Positions 33,048 to 33,135 of a stretch of 33,135 nt of DNA are shown here, one piece after another. The stretch is from positions 1-33,135 of the forward strand of contig DIZF01000043.1 of assembly GCA_002427815.1 (NCBI GenBank). Direction: 5' to 3'. This DNA comes from Ramlibacter tataouinensis (GTDB lineage Bacteria > Pseudomonadota > Gammaproteobacteria > Burkholderiales > Burkholderiaceae_C). The position numbers and the translations under genes are program-made. Below the pieces are notes generated by a model that did not search any database, was not told the DNA's origin, and saw only the letters and a program-made list of their open reading frames with translations. Numbering within the stretch: position 1 is the stretch's first letter; each line of letters begins with the position of its first letter.

Positions 33048-33135
33048 GTATGTCCACGGCGGCGGGCGGCGCTTGCGACGAACCGACCGACGCGGTGGGC
33101 AACTCGGGGCGCACCGGCGATGTCCCGTTCGTAGT

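Larger units (their letters stand above)
31653..33050 (+). mobile_element. IS1111-type insertion sequence (IS110 family), complete
   Basis: The element is about 1.4 kb. ATGGACGCCCCC at 31660-31671 is repeated in perfect inverted form as GGGGGCGTCCAT at 33036-33047. These are subterminal inverted repeats, the mark of the IS1111 subgroup, whose repeats usually lie 7 bp and 3 bp inside the left and right ends. That rule gives ends at 31653 and 33050. Two facts support it: joining the ends creates TATAAT, and the base after 33050 begins a match to the element's own non-coding RNA region. The transposase is intact. The 5' non-coding part is short (89 bp) and the 3' part long (274 bp), as expected for this subgroup. 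No target duplication is expected. Confidence 0.85.

Noticed and set aside
1..33135. CRISPR array
   Set aside because: No regularly spaced repeats of 25-40 bp were seen; the only tandem repeats are two pairs of 10-mers.

Overview
The window looks like accessory and catabolic DNA of a Burkholderiales chromosome (Cupriavidus, Bordetella or Achromobacter type). The reasons are the high GC content, two orphan Bug-type solute receptors of the tripartite tricarboxylate transporter family, abundant CoA-dependent acid catabolism genes under IclR and LysR control, and a tRNA-His 3' end of the betaproteobacterial form. Genus assignment is inference.

Layout. (1) 1-1686: the 3' end of tRNA-His and its terminator, then a decayed integrative element: a nuclease pseudogene, a small frameshifted gene, a scrambled tyrosine integrase with an in-frame amber stop, and a broken selC-like tRNA. 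(2) 1687-10558, plus strand: an IclR regulator and a probable operon of Bug receptor, ADP-forming acyl-CoA ligase, two acyl-CoA dehydrogenases, citryl-CoA lyase-like protein, second Bug receptor and SDR dehydrogenase. This fits uptake, CoA activation, oxidation and carbon-carbon cleavage of an unidentified organic acid. (3) 10559-19965: a defence and mobility insert. A minus-strand operon hsdM-hsdS-acidic protein-hsdR-zinc ribbon protein-HEPN protein forms a type I restriction system with three extra genes, followed by a serine recombinase and a DUF6429 gene. The right edge is a visible junction where a minus-strand gene and a LysR gene are both beheaded. (4) 19966-27740: a LysR remnant, then a minus-strand catabolic operon (LysR, SMP-30 lactonase, HMG-CoA lyase family, TRAP transporter PQM, CaiB CoA transferase). 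(5) 27833-30162: an acetolactate synthase-type enzyme divergent from an Lrp/AsnC regulator. (6) 30163-33135: gene and transposase remnants, a small hypothetical gene and a complete IS1111-type element.

The two most informative signals are these. The restriction operon carries a HEPN protein with an intact Rx4H motif and translationally linked unknown genes, which recalls PrrC-type backup nucleases. The IS1111-type element has perfect 12-bp subterminal inverted repeats; abutting its predicted ends creates a TTGCAA-N16-TATAAT promoter, and its 3' non-coding region contains 10 bases complementary to the reconstructed empty target site. This is what a guide-RNA-directed transposon would show.
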